15,446 nt of DNA. It comes from JACRLW01 sp050181465. GTDB taxonomy: Bacteria; Planctomycetota; UBA1135; UBA2386. The notes under the pieces are model-generated. The model made no database searches, was not told the origin of the DNA, and worked only from the letters and a program-made list of their open reading frames with translations. Both the position numbers and the translations under genes were made by a program. The stretch lies in assembly GCA_050181465.1 (NCBI GenBank), contig JBFXDD010000068.1, forward strand, positions 1 through 15,446. Direction: 5' to 3'. Below are positions 14,014 through 15,446 of the stretch, piece by piece. The first letter of the stretch is position 1. Every line of letters starts with the position of its first letter.

Positions 14014-15359
14014 TGGCTCATCACTCCTGCGAGACACGCGGTGATGCACGTCGCGATCGCGCCGGCGAACATCGCGCGGAACGCCATCTTCGCGATCTCG
14101 CCGCGACGTTCGGGCGCCATCGCACCCAGTCCGCCGATCTGGATCGCGACCGAACCGAGGTTGGCGAAGCCGCACAGTGCGAAGCTCGCGATGAGCATGG
14201 TCCGCTCCGATACCTTGCCGGCCTCCTTCAACGCGGCGAGATCGCCGTAGGCGACCAGTTCCGTCAGCACCAGCTTCTTGCCGAGCAGTTCCGCGAGGAT
14301 CGGGATCTCGGCCGACGGCACGCCCATCACCGCAGCGATCGGCGCGAACAGCCAGCCGAGCAAGCGGCCGAGAGTCAGCGTGTCGTCCGCACTGAGGATC
14401 GAGACCTTCTGCAACAGCAGGCTCACGAAGCCGAGCAACCAATCGGCGACGGCCACCAGACCGAGGAACGCGATCAGCATGGCACCGACGTTCAATGCTA
14501 GCTTGAGTCCGTCGGCCGCACCGTTCGCCGCCGCCTCCACCACGTTGCCCGCGGTGCGTTCATTCGGAATCTGCACGCGCCCGCGGGTCAGCGGTTCGCC
14601 GGTCTCCGGCCACAGGAGCTTGCTGCAGACGAGTCCGGCCGGGACCGCCATCACGCTCGCCACCATCAGGTGTCCGGCGTCGATGCCGAACCCGACGTAC
14701 AGCGCAAACACACCGCCGGCGATCGTCGCGAAGCCGCCGGTCATCACCGCGTGCATCTCGCTCGGCGTCATCCTGGCGAGGAAGGGGCGCACGAGCAGCG
14801 GCGCTTCGGTCTGCCCGACGAACACGTTCGCACATGCCGAGAGGGACTCCGCACCCGAGGTGCCGAGGAGCCGCGTAGTCACGATCGCCATGCCGCGCAC
14901 CACCAGTTGCATGAGGCCGAGGTGGTAGAGCACCGCGAGGAACGCGGAGAAGAAGATCAGGGTGGGCAGCACCTGGGTGGCGAACACGAAACCCAGTCGC
15001 ACGGTCGGCAAGACCGCTCCGGCCGGAAGTTGCTCCTCGACACCCTCCGGCCACTCGACCACCGCGGGAGCGCCGGTGCCGAGCACGCCGAACACGAACT
15101 CCGAGCCGCGTTGCGACAGCTTCAGGAAGTCCTCGACGGCGTGACCGCAGGACTGCAGGAACTCGTTGCCCCGCTCCCAGGTCAGAAAGACTCCGCCCAA
15201 GACCGCCTGCGCGAGCATCGCCACCACGACCAGTCGCCAGGAAATGGCCCGCCGGTGCTTGGAGAAGGCCCAACAGAGTCCGAGAAGGACCAGAATCCCG
15301 CCGAGCGAGACGAGGCGCAGCATCCCGGGATCAGACCCGCCGAAGTGCGCGCGTTCCAT
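14010..15359 (-). CDS. nupC: Concentrative nucleoside transporter (CNT/NupC family)
   Basis: Cation-coupled nucleoside importer of the inner membrane. From the chosen ATG it is 449 residues with many hydrophobic segments (the first at about 13-32, the next at about 41-60). Family motifs: GQTEAPLL (182-189; Q183, T184 and E185 are the base-site residues in characterised CNTs), MTGGFATIAGGV (206-217), PNERTAGN (265-272), AANGAADGLKLALNVGAML (277-295), GKKLVLTELVAY (360-371) with E367 aligning with the ribose-binding Glu, and CGFANLGS (396-403) carrying N400 and S403. In the 360-371 motif the usual Asn-Glu-Phe is Thr-Glu-Leu. Start: ATG at 15359; an ATG at 15323 (residue 13) would also begin right before the first membrane segment, as in E. 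coli NupC. A TTG at 15413 is unlikely. It is the first gene of the minus-strand operon, and its stop overlaps the PNP start. Confidence 0.93.
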   Translation of the reverse strand: MERAHFGGSDPGMLRLVSLGGILVLLGLCWAFSKHRRAISWRLVVVAMLAQAVLGGVFLTWERGNEFLQSCGHAVEDFLKLSQRGSEFVFGVLGTGAPAVVEWPEGVEEQLPAGAVLPTVRLGFVFATQVLPTLIFFSAFLAVLYHLGLMQLVVRGMAIVTTRLLGTSGAESLSACANVFVGQTEAPLLVRPFLARMTPSEMHAVMTGGFATIAGGVFALYVGFGIDAGHLMVASVMAVPAGLVCSKLLWPETGEPLTRGRVQIPNERTAGNVVEAAANGAADGLKLALNVGAMLIAFLGLVAVADWLLGFVSLLLQKVSILSADDTLTLGRLLGWLFAPIAAVMGVPSAEIPILAELLGKKLVLTELVAYGDLAALKEAGKVSERTMLIASFALCGFANLGSVAIQIGGLGAMAPERRGEIAKMAFRAMFAGAIATCITACLAGVMSQ

Positions 15360-15399
15360 CGCCTGGTCGATCTGGCCCGGACTATTCGTGAACCCCTGC

Positions 15400-15412
15400 T
15401 GCGATCGTCGCA
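15400..15412. promoter_or_regulatory. Possible operator palindrome upstream of nupC
   Basis: TGCGA and TCGCA arms separated by 3 bases, centred about 47 bases before the chosen nupC start and close to where a promoter for the nucleoside operon would be. No convincing promoter boxes accompany it. A 5-bp arm is short enough to occur by chance in this GC-rich DNA. The rest of 15360-15446 shows no gene. Confidence 0.18.
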
Positions 15413-15446
15413 AGTCGCGCCCGGCGGCGTCGCTGCGTCGGCTCCT

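Noticed and set aside
13162..14442. Longer form of the phosphorylase gene starting at 14442
   Set aside because: The extra N-terminus is an out-of-frame reading of the transporter gene. PNP homology begins at the ATG at 14013, which overlaps the transporter stop.
15360..15413. TTG start at 15413 for the nucleoside transporter
   Set aside because: It would add 18 polar residues absent from the family. An ATG at 15359 (or 15323) fits the usual position just before the first membrane segment.
1..15446. CRISPR array, tRNA/rRNA genes, insertion sequences or integration sites
   Set aside because: No regularly spaced repeats, RNA gene signatures, transposase or terminal inverted repeats were seen on either strand. 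The genes are packed and of housekeeping or envelope type.

Overview
This is a GC-rich, densely packed bacterial stretch with twelve genes, one of them cut by the left edge. No taxonomic marker gene is present. Several membrane-anchored proteins built from serial CarboxypepD_reg-like (carboxypeptidase regulatory-like) modules, plus mostly weak or absent Shine-Dalgarno sites, fit Planctomycetota best. Myxococcota or another high-GC environmental lineage is possible. This placement is an inference, not a demonstrated fact.

Layout, left to right. (1) Minus strand, 1-2071: the start of a PilZ-domain protein (cut by the edge), preceded by a 142-bp spacer rich in inverted repeats, then fhs (formate-tetrahydrofolate ligase). 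(2) An 82-bp divergent intergenic region at 2072-2153. (3) Plus strand, 2154-9495: a tight five-gene cluster. It starts with a BFD-like [2Fe-2S] protein, continues with three consecutive membrane-anchored six-module proteins (called A, B and C here), and ends with tryptophan 2,3-dioxygenase. The first three junctions include two ATGA overlaps, and the other gaps are 20 and 10 bp. (4) Minus strand, 15359-9511: a convergent cluster read right to left as nucleoside transporter (CNT/NupC), purine nucleoside phosphorylase, a GNAT acetyltransferase, class I fructose-1,6-bisphosphatase and a lipoprotein with beta-sandwich-like repeats. The first two junctions are ATGA and GTGA overlaps.

How the genes may work together. 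The right-hand cluster reads as nucleoside scavenging. NupC imports nucleosides, and PNP releases the base plus (deoxy)ribose-1-phosphate. The sugar can enter central carbon metabolism, where FBPase produces fructose-6-phosphate. The translationally coupled GNAT has no obvious catabolic step and could be a modifier. On the left, tryptophan dioxygenase makes N-formylkynurenine, whose later hydrolysis yields formate, and Fhs is the enzyme that captures formate on tetrahydrofolate. That link is metabolic inference, because no formamidase is present.

The least explained part is the A-B-C set. These are three successive membrane-tethered proteins of about 640-675 residues with six modules each, co-expressed between an iron-sulfur protein and a haem enzyme. 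B and C are colinear paralogues. A has one lysine in 641 residues, B about 8 and C about 29. A fourth exported protein of similar fold style faces the cluster from the other strand.
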